Assembly: GCF_014698935.1 (NCBI RefSeq)
Contig: NZ_JACVMN010000002.1
Span: 310,001-374,000 of the forward strand
Direction of reading: 5' to 3'
DNA from: Flagellimonas sp. S3867
GTDB lineage: Bacteria > Bacteroidota > Bacteroidia > Flavobacteriales > Flavobacteriaceae
Length of the DNA stretch: 64,000 nucleotides
Part shown: positions 40,707 through 51,759 of the stretch, piece by piece
How positions within the stretch are numbered: position 1 is the first letter of the stretch
Layout of the letters: each line of letters opens with the position of its first letter
Position numbers and translations under genes: made by a program
The notes under the pieces: generated by a model
Seen by the model: the letters and a program-made list of their open reading frames with translations, nothing else
Database searches by the model: none
Told to the model about the DNA's origin: nothing

Positions 40707-42191
40707 GTGCTTAAAAAAGCAACCTCATATTTAACCCCCAATTATCAAACCTTAGATTGGAAAACGGTTTTCCTAATTGTGTTTTTGATTGCCTTTTTTA
40801 TCCGTTTCCCATTTTTTTTCCGGGATTATGTGGATCGTGATGAAAGCACCTTTATAATTATGGCGCAATCCTGGGTTGAGGGGCATTTACCATATACCCA
40901 ACTTTGGGACCTTAAACCTCCTATTACCTTTTTGTTTTTTGCCGTGATCATTAAAGTATTTGGCAAGAGTTTTATAGCTGTCCGTTTTTTTGGGGTTGTT
41001 TTGGTTGCTCTTACAGCCCTGTTCACCTATGGTATTGGAAGAAAAGTCACAACCAGAAAAGTAAGTTTTTGGTGTGCGGTGTTCTGTGTTTTCTTGCTGA
41101 GTTCGTTTGGAAGTTTACAGGGAGTTATGTCCGAACACATCTGCACCTTGTTTTTTGTTTTGGGAGTATATCTTTTACTTTCTAAAGAAAGTAAAGGTTG
41201 GTATTTGGTAATCGGGCTTCTTTTTGGATTGTCTGTGATGTCAAAATTGAACATGGCCTATCCCTTACTTTCTTTGGTAGTTTATTTAATTTGGGACGCT
41301 TGGGCAAAAAGACAGTTTTGGCATAGTTTTCACCGGCTTGTTTTTATGGGAATTGGTTTTATCGCCCTTGTGGTAATGACCGCTGTCCCATATTACTTGC
41401 AGGGAGAAATCCAAATATGGTGGGTATCTATTTTTGAAGCTCCTCTTGCATATGCAGGGTCTAAACAGCATTCATTTTTAAAAACACTCCCTTTTGTATT
41501 TATTATAGTGGGTTTGTTGTTCGGAGGTTACAAATCAAAAATTGTTGATTTCAAGTCAAAACCAGTTCAACTACTTACGGCTATTACTATAGGTGTTTTG
41601 ATTTCGTTTATGCAGACCGGCAAGGTTAATGGTCATTATTTGATTCAGTTGTACCCGTTCATCTTGATTCCATTAGGAATTGCATTAAGTAAACTACCCT
41701 CCATACCTAAAAAATATACTTTCGTTGTTGTCTTTCTTTTTGTTTTGCTTCCTATGGAAGCCTATTTGGAATATGCCAACGTAATTTCCAATAAGGTAGA
41801 AAAGGGTTCCTTTTTTAACGGTGAAGGCATTGATGTCCCCAATTACATTATTGAAAATAATATTGACACGGAAAATATCTTTTTTACTGAATATCATATT
41901 GGGTATTGGGTTTTGGGTGAACACCCACTCACTAAAGCTGCTACGCACCCAAGCAGTATAACCCGAGAGGAACTTTTTCCTTATATGAATAACCCGAGAA
42001 AGACAGGAATGCAAGAACTAAGATATATTTTGGAAGTAGTAAAACCCGAAACTGTTGTAGCTCGAAAAGGCAAGCACATTTTTGATAAAAAACTTACCGA
42101 ATTCAATTTTTACATTGATTCTTATCTAGAAGAAAACTATACTTTAATCAAGACCATTGACAGAGGGCTCGTCTATCAACGACTAAAATGA
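40707..42191 (+). CDS. GT-C family membrane glycosyltransferase (GT39/GT83-like)
   Basis: A 494-residue integral membrane protein with about ten hydrophobic segments. The first loop carries the acidic motif VDRDESTFIIMAQSW (residue ~45), and KPPITFLFFAVIIKVFG follows, the pattern of dolichyl- or undecaprenyl-phosphate sugar transferases of the ArnT/PMT type. Start is GTG at 40707. It splits the biotin genes and ends with a 9-base overlap of bioD on the other strand. Target glycan unknown. Confidence 0.85.
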   Translation: MLKKATSYLTPNYQTLDWKTVFLIVFLIAFFIRFPFFFRDYVDRDESTFIIMAQSWVEGHLPYTQLWDLKPPITFLFFAVIIKVFGKSFIAVRFFGVVLVALTALFTYGIGRKVTTRKVSFWCAVFCVFLLSSFGSLQGVMSEHICTLFFVLGVYLLLSKESKGWYLVIGLLFGLSVMSKLNMAYPLLSLVVYLIWDAWAKRQFWHSFHRLVFMGIGFIALVVMTAVPYYLQGEIQIWWVSIFEAPLAYAGSKQHSFLKTLPFVFIIVGLLFGGYKSKIVDFKSKPVQLLTAITIGVLISFMQTGKVNGHYLIQLYPFILIPLGIALSKLPSIPKKYTFVVVFLFVLLPMEAYLEYANVISNKVEKGSFFNGEGIDVPNYIIENNIDTENIFFTEYHIGYWVLGEHPLTKAATHPSSITREELFPYMNNPRKTGMQELRYILEVVKPETVVARKGKHIFDKKLTEFNFYIDSYLEENYTLIKTIDRGLVYQRLK

Positions 42192-42797
42192 TTCCAGTGC
42201 ATCTTTAAACTGAGCTGCATATTTTTTAACCACTTGCCTGTTAAAACTTACTTCTTCATTGATTCTGCCTAAAAAAGTCACCCCCGTTTTTTTAAGGATA
42301 ATGCTCTCCGTGGTCGGGTGTTCATCTCCACTAAAAATGATTCCAACCTTAAGACTTCTTTCCTGAAGTTTTTCAATGGTTAAAAGGGAATGATTTATAC
42401 TTCCCAAATAATGCCGAGACACAACAATGACCTTGTCATCGGGTTGAATTATATCAAAAATAGTGTCCGTATCATTCAATGGAACCAATAGTCCGCCAGC
42501 ACCTTCAATTATCAAGTGGTTTTCAGTTTCAGGAGGAATAATCTTGTCCAATTCGATGGTGATTCCATCAATCTCTGCAGCTGCATGAGGGCTCATAGGA
42601 GTATTGAGCGCATAGCTGTTCTCATGGATTTTTGTTCTACCATTCGAAATCAAATCTTGAATCTTATGGCTATCCGAATTGTCCAAATCCCCCGCCTGAA
42701 CAGGTTTCCAATAGTCAGCCTCAAGTGCCTCAACAACAATGGCCGAAGCTATGGTTTTGCCAACCTCTGTGGATATTCCTGTAACAAAAAATTTCAT
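42183..42797 (-). CDS. bioD: Dethiobiotin synthetase
   Basis: A 204-residue ATP-dependent carboxylase that closes the ureido ring of dethiobiotin. Motifs: KFFVTGISTEVGKTIAS (P-loop, residue ~10), YWKPVQAGD and LIIEGAGGLLVPLND. The P-loop reads GISTEVGKT rather than GTDTxVGKT, a mild variation. It overlaps DUF2007 by one base. Upstream partner genes are DUF2007 and bioF. Confidence 0.93.
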   Translation of the reverse strand: MKFFVTGISTEVGKTIASAIVVEALEADYWKPVQAGDLDNSDSHKIQDLISNGRTKIHENSYALNTPMSPHAAAEIDGITIELDKIIPPETENHLIIEGAGGLLVPLNDTDTIFDIIQPDDKVIVVSRHYLGSINHSLLTIEKLQERSLKVGIIFSGDEHPTTESIILKKTGVTFLGRINEEVSFNRQVVKKYAAQFKDALESF

Positions 42798-43180
42798 TAC
42801 TGTGGTTTGGTGATAAAATTACAATGGGTACATCTGTACTTTTTTGGTTCGAAAAAGGGAAACAGTTTATAGAAAATGGTGTTTCTTAAATAATGTGTTT
42901 CAGATTTGCTCTGGCCACAGTTGGGGCATTTTATCAGAGTGCCGTTCTCATCGACAGCATAATTTCTAACCTCATTAAAAATAGTTTGTGCTTTTTCTTT
43001 ATCGCCAGCATAGACCTGCAATTTAATGCCTCCCAAAGCATTGCTGGCAAAAGGTTCAACACTTACGGTATTTGCATCTTTTAAAACAACTTCAATGCCT
43101 TCCGCCTCCAATCTGCCTTTTATGATCTGAACATCTGCCAAGAATTCAAAACTTCCCAAGGTCACTAAATCTCTGCTCAT
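42797..43180 (-). CDS. DUF2007 protein with C-terminal zinc ribbon
   Basis: A 127-residue protein. Residues 1-~70 match DUF2007 (FEFLADVQIIKGRLEAEGIEV and GGIKLQVYAGDKEKAQTIF), the rest has two Cys pairs (CPNC and CTHC) able to bind zinc. It overlaps bioF by 4 bases and bioD by 1, and is therefore translated with the biotin genes. In most genomes this domain sits elsewhere; a link to biotin is not established. Confidence 0.85.
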   Translation of the reverse strand: MSRDLVTLGSFEFLADVQIIKGRLEAEGIEVVLKDANTVSVEPFASNALGGIKLQVYAGDKEKAQTIFNEVRNYAVDENGTLIKCPNCGQSKSETHYLRNTIFYKLFPFFEPKKYRCTHCNFITKPQ

Positions 43181-44325
43181 ATATACGTTCTAATTATTTG
43201 AAGTAAGTTTTTTATTTCCTCTTTTGTGTTATACGAATGTAAACAAAATCGAAGTCGTTCCTCACCCATCTTTACCGTTGGGGAAAGAATGGGTTTCACA
43301 TCAAAACCTTCTTCCTTAAGTTGTTTGGACAATTGTTTTGCTTTTTGGTTTCCTGGCGCCAATAAACAATGGATCGAGGAATTACTTTGGATAAAACTTT
43401 CTTCTAGTTCCAAATGATGAATCTGTTCTTTAAAATATAAGATATTGGCTCGAAGTCCAGTAATTTCCTCTTTCCCGTATTGCTCCAAATATTGATATGC
43501 AACTAAAACGGAAGCAATGGCATGTGGCGAAAGTGCAGTAGTATAAATTAAGCTGCGGGCAAAATTAACGAGATACGTTTTCAATTCATTACCACATAAT
43601 ATTGCCGCTCCATGGCAACCCATGGCCTTGCCAAAGGTAACGACACGGGCAAATACATCTTTTTCAATTCCCAATTCGGAAATCAATCCTTTCCCACCTC
43701 CAAAAATTCCAACGGCATGAGCTTCATCCACAATCAAATGATAGTTGTTTTTCGCGCATAAATTGGCAAGAGCTTTTAAGTCGGGGGAATCTCCATCCAT
43801 GGAAAAGACAGCTTCTGTGACGATGTAAACTTCTGTATTGCCGTCTATATTTTGACTTCGCTCAATCTGACGGCGCAAATCATTCAAATCGTTGTGAGCG
43901 AACTTATAACTTTTGGCATTGCCCATTTTTATACCATCACGGATACTGGCATGAACCAATTCGTCATAAAAAACAATATCTCCTCGCTGCGGAACAGAAG
44001 AAAAAAAGCCGATGTTAGCATCGTATCCTGAGTTGAACACCAAGGCGGAGTCCGACACATGGTAAACTGCCAAAAAATCCTCCAGCTCTTTGTACAAAAT
44101 ATGATTTCCAGTAAGCAATCTGGATCCTGTGGACCCTATAGAAGTCAATTTTTCCTCGTTTAGCAATTTTGAGGTATCGTTGACCATCTCCTCCTTTCGA
44201 GTAAAGCCCAAATAGTCATTTGAAGAAAAGTCAATAAGGGATGGTGTCTCAGGAAGTGCCCTTAACGCATTGTCCAATCGTCTTTTTTCTAATTTTTGCT
44301 CAAGCTTCTCGGGAAGTTTTGCCAT
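43177..44325 (-). CDS. bioF: 8-amino-7-oxononanoate synthase
   Basis: A 382-residue PLP enzyme joining pimeloyl-thioester and alanine. Landmarks: IDFSSNDYLGF, GSTGSRLLTGNHILYKELED, VDEAHAVGIFGGGKG and the PLP lysine in VVTFGKAMGCHGAA (residue ~235). Start at the ATG at 44325; the predicted -7 box ends only 4 bases before it. First gene of bioF-DUF2007-bioD. Confidence 0.95.
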   Translation of the reverse strand: MAKLPEKLEQKLEKRRLDNALRALPETPSLIDFSSNDYLGFTRKEEMVNDTSKLLNEEKLTSIGSTGSRLLTGNHILYKELEDFLAVYHVSDSALVFNSGYDANIGFFSSVPQRGDIVFYDELVHASIRDGIKMGNAKSYKFAHNDLNDLRRQIERSQNIDGNTEVYIVTEAVFSMDGDSPDLKALANLCAKNNYHLIVDEAHAVGIFGGGKGLISELGIEKDVFARVVTFGKAMGCHGAAILCGNELKTYLVNFARSLIYTTALSPHAIASVLVAYQYLEQYGKEEITGLRANILYFKEQIHHLELEESFIQSNSSIHCLLAPGNQKAKQLSKQLKEEGFDVKPILSPTVKMGEERLRFCLHSYNTKEEIKNLLQIIRTYI

Positions 44326-44329
44326 ACGG

Positions 44330-44337
44330 CAAATTTA
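44330..44337 (-). promoter_or_regulatory. -7 element of bioF, possible leaderless start
   Basis: TAAATTTG on the minus strand ends 4 bases before the bioF ATG. With the usual spacing of -7 boxes, the transcript would begin at the A of the start codon, giving a leaderless message. Confidence 0.45.
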
Positions 44338-44387
44338 GTATTTACTATCCTTAAACATTATATTCGTCATCAATAAACCATTGGAAT

Positions 44388-46184
44388 ATGAAAATCCCAT
44401 TTACTTTATTAATCCTCTTTTATTCTTGCCTGGCATTAGGTCAAACAAACACCTACAAAATATCATTTGAGAATGCTGTGCATCACGAAGCTATGATCGA
44501 AGCCTCTTTTCCAAATTTAAGTATGGATACCATTTCATTACGAATGAGCAGAACGTCCCCTGGAAGGTATGCTCTACACGAATTTGCCAAAAATGTATAC
44601 GGATTCAAAGCCACAGATGGTAAAGGAAATCCGTTGACGACATCTAGACCAAACCCCTACGAATGGGAAGTGACAGGGCATGATGGCACAGTAAAAATAA
44701 ATTACATTCTTTTTGCCAATCGAGGAGACGGGACATATTCACAAATTGATGAAACCCACGCCCATTTGAATATTCCTGCAACATTTATGTATGCTCCCGC
44801 ATTAAGTGACCGAAAAATTGAAGTGGATTTTGACGTTCGGGAAGATTTAAATTGGAAAGTGGCCACACAACTGCCCTTAATTTCTGGGACAACTTATATG
44901 GCTCCAAATCTGTATTATTTTATGGATAGCCCGACCGAAATCAGCAATTTCACACTCAAATCCTTTGAATTGGATTCACAAAAAATACAATTGGCTCTTC
45001 ATCATAATGGTACTGAAGAGGAAGCTGATGATTACTTTGAAAGCGTCAAAAAAACTGTTTTGGCGGAAAAAAAGGTGTTTGGCGAACTTCCCGACTTTGA
45101 TTATGATACCTATACTTTTTTGGCATGTTACATTCCAAATGCATCAGGTGATGGGATGGAACATAGAAATTCCACCATTTTAACCAGCACCAGAAGTTTG
45201 GCAGGAGGAGGTATGAAGGGAAACCTAGGAACTGTTTCCCATGAGTTTTTTCATGCATGGAATGTTGAACGTATCCGTCCCAAAAGCTTGGAGCCTTTCG
45301 ATTTTGAAGCTGCTGATATGAGCGGAGCGCTTTGGTTTGCTGAAGGTTTTACAAGTTATTATACCAACTTAATTCTGTGCAGAGCTGGTCTTATTTCCCC
45401 AAAAGAATATGTGGAAGGGCTTGCCGGGAATTTCAACTATGTTTGGACTTCTCCTGCGCGACAGTTTTTTAACCCCATTGAAATGAGCTACCAAGCTCCC
45501 TTTGTGGACGCTGCTACCTCGGTGGATCCTGTAAACCGAGAAAACACCTTTATCTCCTATTATTCCTATGGCAGTGTTTTGGGGTTGGCACTTGATTTAT
45601 CTTTAAGAGAAAAGGGATTGAACCTAGATGATTATATGAAATTGGTTTGGCGGCGACATGGAAAAAGGGAAATTCCATATGCCATCGAAAATTTACATAA
45701 GCTATTAAATGAGTATGCAGGGAAAGCCTTTGGGGATGATTTTTTCAACAAGTATATCTATCAAAGTGGGATGCCTAATTATGCTACGCTCTTTGAATCG
45801 ATGGGGGTAGTTTTAAAACAAAAGAAAGAAAATCCCTATTTCGGAGCTTTTGTATCTGTAAATAACGAAGCTACGGAGGGAACCATTGCCGGAAATCCAA
45901 AGAAGGGAAGTTCAGCATATAATGCCAGTTTGACCAAAGGGGATGTAATCCAAAATATCAATAATATTCCATTTACTCCAGGACAAAAGTTTTCGGATTA
46001 TCTAAAGCAATTTACATTAGGTGATTCTTTGGAGGTCAACTATTCACGCTTTGGCAATGCTAAAAAAACAAGGTTGATTCTGACACCGAGCCCCAATTAT
46101 TCCATAAACCTCATGGAGGACACCAAAAAACAGCCCACTGAAGATATGTTGAAAAAGCGAAAGGAATGGCTTAAAAGTGATTAG
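44388..46184 (+). CDS. M61-family aminopeptidase with PDZ domain
   Basis: A 598-residue peptidase with a signal peptide (to residue ~19). The zinc site is VSHEFFHAWNVERIRPKS (H-E-x-x-H near residue 283) with a distal acid in WFAEGFTSYYTN. A PDZ domain lies at the C-terminus (residues ~480-570: TLFESMGVV, KKGSSAYNASLTKGDVIQNI). The M61 family removes glycine or small residues from N-termini. It is followed immediately by the acetyltransferase gene (stop 46184, start 46185). Confidence 0.92.
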   Translation: MKIPFTLLILFYSCLALGQTNTYKISFENAVHHEAMIEASFPNLSMDTISLRMSRTSPGRYALHEFAKNVYGFKATDGKGNPLTTSRPNPYEWEVTGHDGTVKINYILFANRGDGTYSQIDETHAHLNIPATFMYAPALSDRKIEVDFDVREDLNWKVATQLPLISGTTYMAPNLYYFMDSPTEISNFTLKSFELDSQKIQLALHHNGTEEEADDYFESVKKTVLAEKKVFGELPDFDYDTYTFLACYIPNASGDGMEHRNSTILTSTRSLAGGGMKGNLGTVSHEFFHAWNVERIRPKSLEPFDFEAADMSGALWFAEGFTSYYTNLILCRAGLISPKEYVEGLAGNFNYVWTSPARQFFNPIEMSYQAPFVDAATSVDPVNRENTFISYYSYGSVLGLALDLSLREKGLNLDDYMKLVWRRHGKREIPYAIENLHKLLNEYAGKAFGDDFFNKYIYQSGMPNYATLFESMGVVLKQKKENPYFGAFVSVNNEATEGTIAGNPKKGSSAYNASLTKGDVIQNINNIPFTPGQKFSDYLKQFTLGDSLEVNYSRFGNAKKTRLILTPSPNYSINLMEDTKKQPTEDMLKKRKEWLKSD

Positions 46185-46715
46185 ATGATACGCTATGCCC
46201 AAGCCTCAACTATTGACCATCTTGTGCAGATTCTTTTGTTGCAACAAGAAAATCTTCCCAAGAATCTTGCGGATGAAGAAAAGAAACTTGAAGGGTTTTT
46301 GACTGTGGAGCACTCTTTGCCCCTGCTAAAAGAAATGAATGATGAATGTGGGCACATTATCGCTTTGGAAAATGAGAAAGTGGTCGCTTATGCGCTCTGC
46401 ATGCATCCCAAATATGCAGAAAGTATTGAAGTGCTTAAACCCATGTTCCATGAAATCAACAAAGTTGTAAAGGAGAAAGACAATTATATGGTGATGGGGC
46501 AGATTTGTGTAGCCAAATCATATCGAGGTAAAGGCATATTCAGACGGCTCTACGAAACCATGAAGGAAAAATTGCCAATTGGGTTTGACACTATCATCAC
46601 CGAGGTAGATGCCGAAAATCAGCGATCTATCAACGCACATAAGACTATTGGTTTTACCGAGCTTAAAAAGTATTGCTCAGATGGAAAAGATTGGCTGCTC
46701 ATTACTTTATCATAA
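46185..46715 (+). CDS. GNAT-family N-acetyltransferase
   Basis: A 176-residue protein with the acetyl-CoA-binding segment QICVAKSYRGKGIFRRLYETMKEKL (Q/R-x-x-G-x-G/A type, residue ~110) and the C-terminal VDAENQRSINAHKTIGFTEL. The N-terminal ~60 residues are helical. Substrate unknown. Shares a transcript with the M61 peptidase. A bidirectional terminator overlaps its stop. Confidence 0.9.
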   Translation: MIRYAQASTIDHLVQILLLQQENLPKNLADEEKKLEGFLTVEHSLPLLKEMNDECGHIIALENEKVVAYALCMHPKYAESIEVLKPMFHEINKVVKEKDNYMVMGQICVAKSYRGKGIFRRLYETMKEKLPIGFDTIITEVDAENQRSINAHKTIGFTELKKYCSDGKDWLLITLS

Positions 46716-46745
46716 AAAAAGCCACTCAAATGAGTGGCTTTTTTA
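46715..46745. terminator. Bidirectional terminator between acetyltransferase and atpC
   Basis: AAAAAAGCCACTCA (46715-46728) pairs with TGAGTGGCTTTTTT (46731-46744), loop AA. Confidence 0.9.
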
Positions 46746-46768
46746 TCTATCTATATGTTTGAATTGGT

Positions 46769-47047
46769 CTAATCGGCCAACACAATAACTTTGTTATCCT
46801 TCATTTCAATGGTGCCGCTAGAAATGGACAATACCGTTTCTCCGTTTGGTCCCTTTGAAAATTTGTTTTGAAAATCTTCTTCAATAGTGATGTCTCCTTG
46901 TACCTTCACATGACCCTCTTGTAACAAAGAAACAATAGGTGCGTGATTCTGCAACATTTGAAATTCGCCATTGATTCCGGGAACGGTAACCGAGGTTACT
47001 TCTCCGGCAAACAAAGTGGCTTCTGGTGATACAATTTCTAAATACAT
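46769..47047 (-). CDS. atpC: F1 ATP synthase epsilon subunit (beta-sandwich part)
   Basis: A 92-residue protein: MYLEIVSPEATLFAGEVTSVTVPG, QMLQNHAPIVSLLQEG. Only the N-terminal beta-sandwich is present; the C-terminal helical hairpin of most epsilon subunits is missing, which is common in Bacteroidota. Downstream of atpD with a 74-base spacer. Confidence 0.95.
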   Translation of the reverse strand: MYLEIVSPEATLFAGEVTSVTVPGINGEFQMLQNHAPIVSLLQEGHVKVQGDITIEEDFQNKFSKGPNGETVLSISSGTIEMKDNKVIVLAD

Positions 47048-47121
47048 TTTTTCAAGTATTGCGTATTGAGAATAAAGTACTGAGTCTTTCTAACTACTCA
47101 ATACTGATAACTCTTTACTAA
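47048..47121 (-). repeat. Short A/T repeats in the atpD-atpC spacer
   Basis: On the minus strand the spacer holds imperfect copies of CTCAGTACT / CTCAATAC / CAATACT (for instance CAGTATTGAG, CTCAGTAC, CTCAATAC). They could fold imperfectly or be a mini-repeat family; not seen elsewhere in the window. Confidence 0.4.
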
Positions 47122-48770
<1,649 letters not shown>

Positions 48771-48793
48771 AGGTAGTATTTTTTCTTTCTTTT

Positions 48794-51553
48794 CTATGGA
48801 TTTACTGTCCAAGACACGTAGTAGATTGAACCTATGTTACCTGTACCCACAGCCGTAAAGTATTCATCTCCCAAAAGATTGGACCCACCTGCCTTGAAAA
48901 CAGATTTTATACTTGGTACGGAATAGTTGATCTGGGCATCAAGAACTGTATACGCTGGTACATCTCCATCAGCAAAAGATGCTTCCCAGAAATAGCTATC
49001 GCTCCATCTGTAGTTTACATTGAAACCGAAGTTTTTGAAAAGTTCTGTATTTCCAAAGGAAGCTTTTACTTTATGTTTAGGTGTATTGAAGTTAGTTCTA
49101 AAGTCCGGGAACCTTGCTTCATCAAAATCCAATTCAGCATACGTATAGTTAACACCCAAATCAAAGTTTCCAAGCTTGGTGTCCACTCCAATTGTTCCTC
49201 CGTAAGAATTAATATCGGTTGTTGAATTGGTGTATGTTTGATAGGCCTGTCTATCACCATTTTGAAGTGCAAGCAATGAAAGTCCGCCATCTCCTGCGGT
49301 ACCATAAAACGGAACCAAAACGGTTACATTAGCTATGAAATCTTTGTAGCTATTGTAATATCCACTTAAATCAATGGTGAATTTCCCAACCTGACCTCTG
49401 TATCCCGCTTCCAAAGCTGTAATTTCTTCAGGTTTGATTATTGATGTGTTAACAGCTTCTGGAGCTCCACTAAGAACTGAGCTTAATGAGTAAGCATTTT
49501 CATATGCAGCCCTACCTACAATATCTACAGTAGATTGACCAATAACACCTTGTCCGCTTTGGCTTACTGGAAAAGTTCTAACATCTCTATCCAGGTTTGA
49601 CGGTGCTGATCCGACTAAAATAGCCGAACCTGCATTCAACCCAATAAACAAATCCTGGGTTGTTGGGTTTCTAAAACCTTGCTGGGCTGAAACCCTTATG
49701 TTGTGATTTCTTCTTTCACCGGCCGTATAACCCAATGAAATTCTTGGAGAAACGAATCCATCAAAAAATTCATTTTTATCATAACGAGCGGAACCAGTAA
49801 ACTTCAATCGATCATCCAATAGCTTTTTTTGAAGCTGGACATAGGCACCATATTCATTATACTCTATTGGTCCATCGAAATCCGTAAAAATCGTTCCTCC
49901 AGAATTCAACTCGTATTGTCTATATGAACCACCTACTTGTAAATCAGCCCAATTGTCAATCAAATGTGCCAAATTATAGTTTCCGTTAATGTGACGGAAT
50001 TTGGTATTGTCTATAAATTTTGCTCCAGTTGTTAGGTCACCATCATTGGTAACTCTATTAAATGCACTTTGGAACCCAGGAGTTCCCGGGATAAGCCTTC
50101 CAGTATCTGCTGCTTGTCTTGCCGCTGCATGGGCAGCCACAGATGCTTGCTCCCTGGTAAGTCCTCCCTGCTGAATTCCACCTAAGAATGCAGGAATGTA
50201 GGCCGTAGCATAATCAGTAAACCATGGCACATCATCTTTCCATGCCCTATTCACGTTAATGGCCGTAAACCGGGTATCGTAAGAATCACCTGCATTCTCC
50301 GTTGTGATATATCCTCTTAGGAAGAAGTTTTTATTTCTGAATTCAATTTTATGCTGCTGAAGAATAAAGTTTTTAACCGAATATCGATTGGCTCCTTGAT
50401 AAATAGTATTACCACGCCCAACTCTTCCGTTATAAATAATTTCAAAATCATCAGCAAATGGTCTGTAGAAAAGTGAAAAATCAGTCTTCACACTTTCCGC
50501 ATCATAATCTAACAGATCGCTTTCTGCATATCCGGTTCGTGAAACCTGAGCACTTCCAACTGTGCCCGTTGGAAAGCCTGCTGCTTCATCAAAGTTCAAT
50601 AAAGTAGAAACTTCATCACCATATATATTTAAACCATTATAATTAGGATCTGTTCTATCCGCACCAAGATTGTTTAGATCTAAAGTATTGACTGCATGCC
50701 AATCTTCTCCTTTTAAAAAAGATAGATTTGCTTTGACCGCAAATTTGTCGCTAAATGCATGTGCAACCCTTATTCCAAAATCATAGTAGTTGTTGTCTCC
50801 TGCGGCATCTTGCGAGGTTATACCCGTTTTGCCATAGGCACTTATTCCTTGGAAGTCAAACGGACTTTTACTGTTCATAAACAAAATACCGTTGAAGGCG
50901 CCGGCACCATATAGTGCGGAGGATGCTCCTGGCAGGATCTCTATACTTTGAACTTCCAATTCTGACATACCCACCAAGTTTCCAAGAACGAAGTTCAGTC
51001 CTGGTGCTGAGTTGTCCATTCCATCAACCAATTGCAAAAACCTGTTGTTTGCAAAAGTGGCAAAACCTCTAGTGTTAATGGATTGGAAGGTTAAACTGTT
51101 CGTGTTGATATCAACACCTTTTAGATTTTGCAATCCGCCATAGAAGGATTCAGCTGTTGTATTCTTGATTTCCTTCAACCCGAATCGCTCAACGGAGACC
51201 GGGGACTCAAAAATACGTTCGGGCGTTCTTGAGGCCGATATTACAATTTCATCCAAAAGTGTCGACGCTTCGGACAAGGTTATGGAAAGTGTTTGATTAT
51301 TCGAAGTTACGCTGGCAAGGAAATCGGAAAATCCTATGCTGGTAAATCGTAGTTGAAAGGGAGGTTGTTCAGAAGTATTGAAGGTAAAATTTCCATCGAA
51401 ATCGGTCGTTGTACCTTCTGCCTTTCCTACCAAGATCACATTGGTTCCTGGTATTGGTTCGTTATTTTCGTCAACTACTTTTCCCTGAACTGTGGTTTGT
51501 GCATAAGCGATAACACCAAACAGCATGAGGGAAATAATCATTAATCTTCTCAT
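48794..51553 (-). CDS. TonB-dependent receptor with CarboxypepD_reg-like domain
   Basis: A 919-residue outer-membrane protein. Signal peptide to residue ~19, then a carboxypeptidase-regulatory-like beta-sandwich (~21-105; TVQGKVVDENNEPIPGTNVIL), a plug (~110-230; NTRGFATFANNRFLQLVDGM) and a barrel with many aromatic strands. The barrel is larger than in the other two receptors. No SusD partner gene lies next to it, and no riboswitch or substrate clue was found; a 12-base palindrome is upstream (51652-51663). Confidence 0.92.
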   Translation of the reverse strand: MRRLMIISLMLFGVIAYAQTTVQGKVVDENNEPIPGTNVILVGKAEGTTTDFDGNFTFNTSEQPPFQLRFTSIGFSDFLASVTSNNQTLSITLSEASTLLDEIVISASRTPERIFESPVSVERFGLKEIKNTTAESFYGGLQNLKGVDINTNSLTFQSINTRGFATFANNRFLQLVDGMDNSAPGLNFVLGNLVGMSELEVQSIEILPGASSALYGAGAFNGILFMNSKSPFDFQGISAYGKTGITSQDAAGDNNYYDFGIRVAHAFSDKFAVKANLSFLKGEDWHAVNTLDLNNLGADRTDPNYNGLNIYGDEVSTLLNFDEAAGFPTGTVGSAQVSRTGYAESDLLDYDAESVKTDFSLFYRPFADDFEIIYNGRVGRGNTIYQGANRYSVKNFILQQHKIEFRNKNFFLRGYITTENAGDSYDTRFTAINVNRAWKDDVPWFTDYATAYIPAFLGGIQQGGLTREQASVAAHAAARQAADTGRLIPGTPGFQSAFNRVTNDGDLTTGAKFIDNTKFRHINGNYNLAHLIDNWADLQVGGSYRQYELNSGGTIFTDFDGPIEYNEYGAYVQLQKKLLDDRLKFTGSARYDKNEFFDGFVSPRISLGYTAGERRNHNIRVSAQQGFRNPTTQDLFIGLNAGSAILVGSAPSNLDRDVRTFPVSQSGQGVIGQSTVDIVGRAAYENAYSLSSVLSGAPEAVNTSIIKPEEITALEAGYRGQVGKFTIDLSGYYNSYKDFIANVTVLVPFYGTAGDGGLSLLALQNGDRQAYQTYTNSTTDINSYGGTIGVDTKLGNFDLGVNYTYAELDFDEARFPDFRTNFNTPKHKVKASFGNTELFKNFGFNVNYRWSDSYFWEASFADGDVPAYTVLDAQINYSVPSIKSVFKAGGSNLLGDEYFTAVGTGNIGSIYYVSWTVNP

Positions 51554-51651
51554 CAGTTTTATATTAGAGTTAATTAGTTTAAAGATCTGCTAAGTATTGG
51601 AGTCGGAAGATACATTTTTTTTCATTTGCTCACCACAAAATTGAAAAAAAT

Positions 51652-51663
51652 TATGCATGCATA
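51652..51663. promoter_or_regulatory. 12-base palindrome upstream of the large receptor
   Basis: TATGCATGCATA, with outer AATT on both sides (51648-51668, one mismatch). It lies 99 bases before the receptor start, in the right place for an operator. No regulator gene is adjacent. Confidence 0.35.
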
Positions 51664-51700
51664 GTAATTTTTTGCTAAGAAAACCGTGGTTTATCTGTGG

Positions 51701-51735
51701 TTTTAACAAAAAAGGCGTTGAAATCGACGCCTTTT
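51701..51735 (-). terminator. Terminator after glmS
   Basis: AAAAGGCGT (51710-51718) pairs with ACGCCTTTT (51727-51735); the minus strand continues TTTTTTG. A second weaker AAAACC/GGTTTT inverted pair lies beyond it (51680-51704). Confidence 0.8.
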
Positions 51736-51759
51736 CTAAATTTTATTTATTAAACCAAG

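Noticed and set aside
41027-41254. Antisense frames inside the glycosyltransferase and other genes
   Set aside because: They are shadows of strongly coding frames with clear family motifs.
51679-51705. AAAACC...GGTTTT inverted pair as a second terminator
   Set aside because: It has a long irregular loop and no clear T-run; the nearby perfect hairpin already serves.
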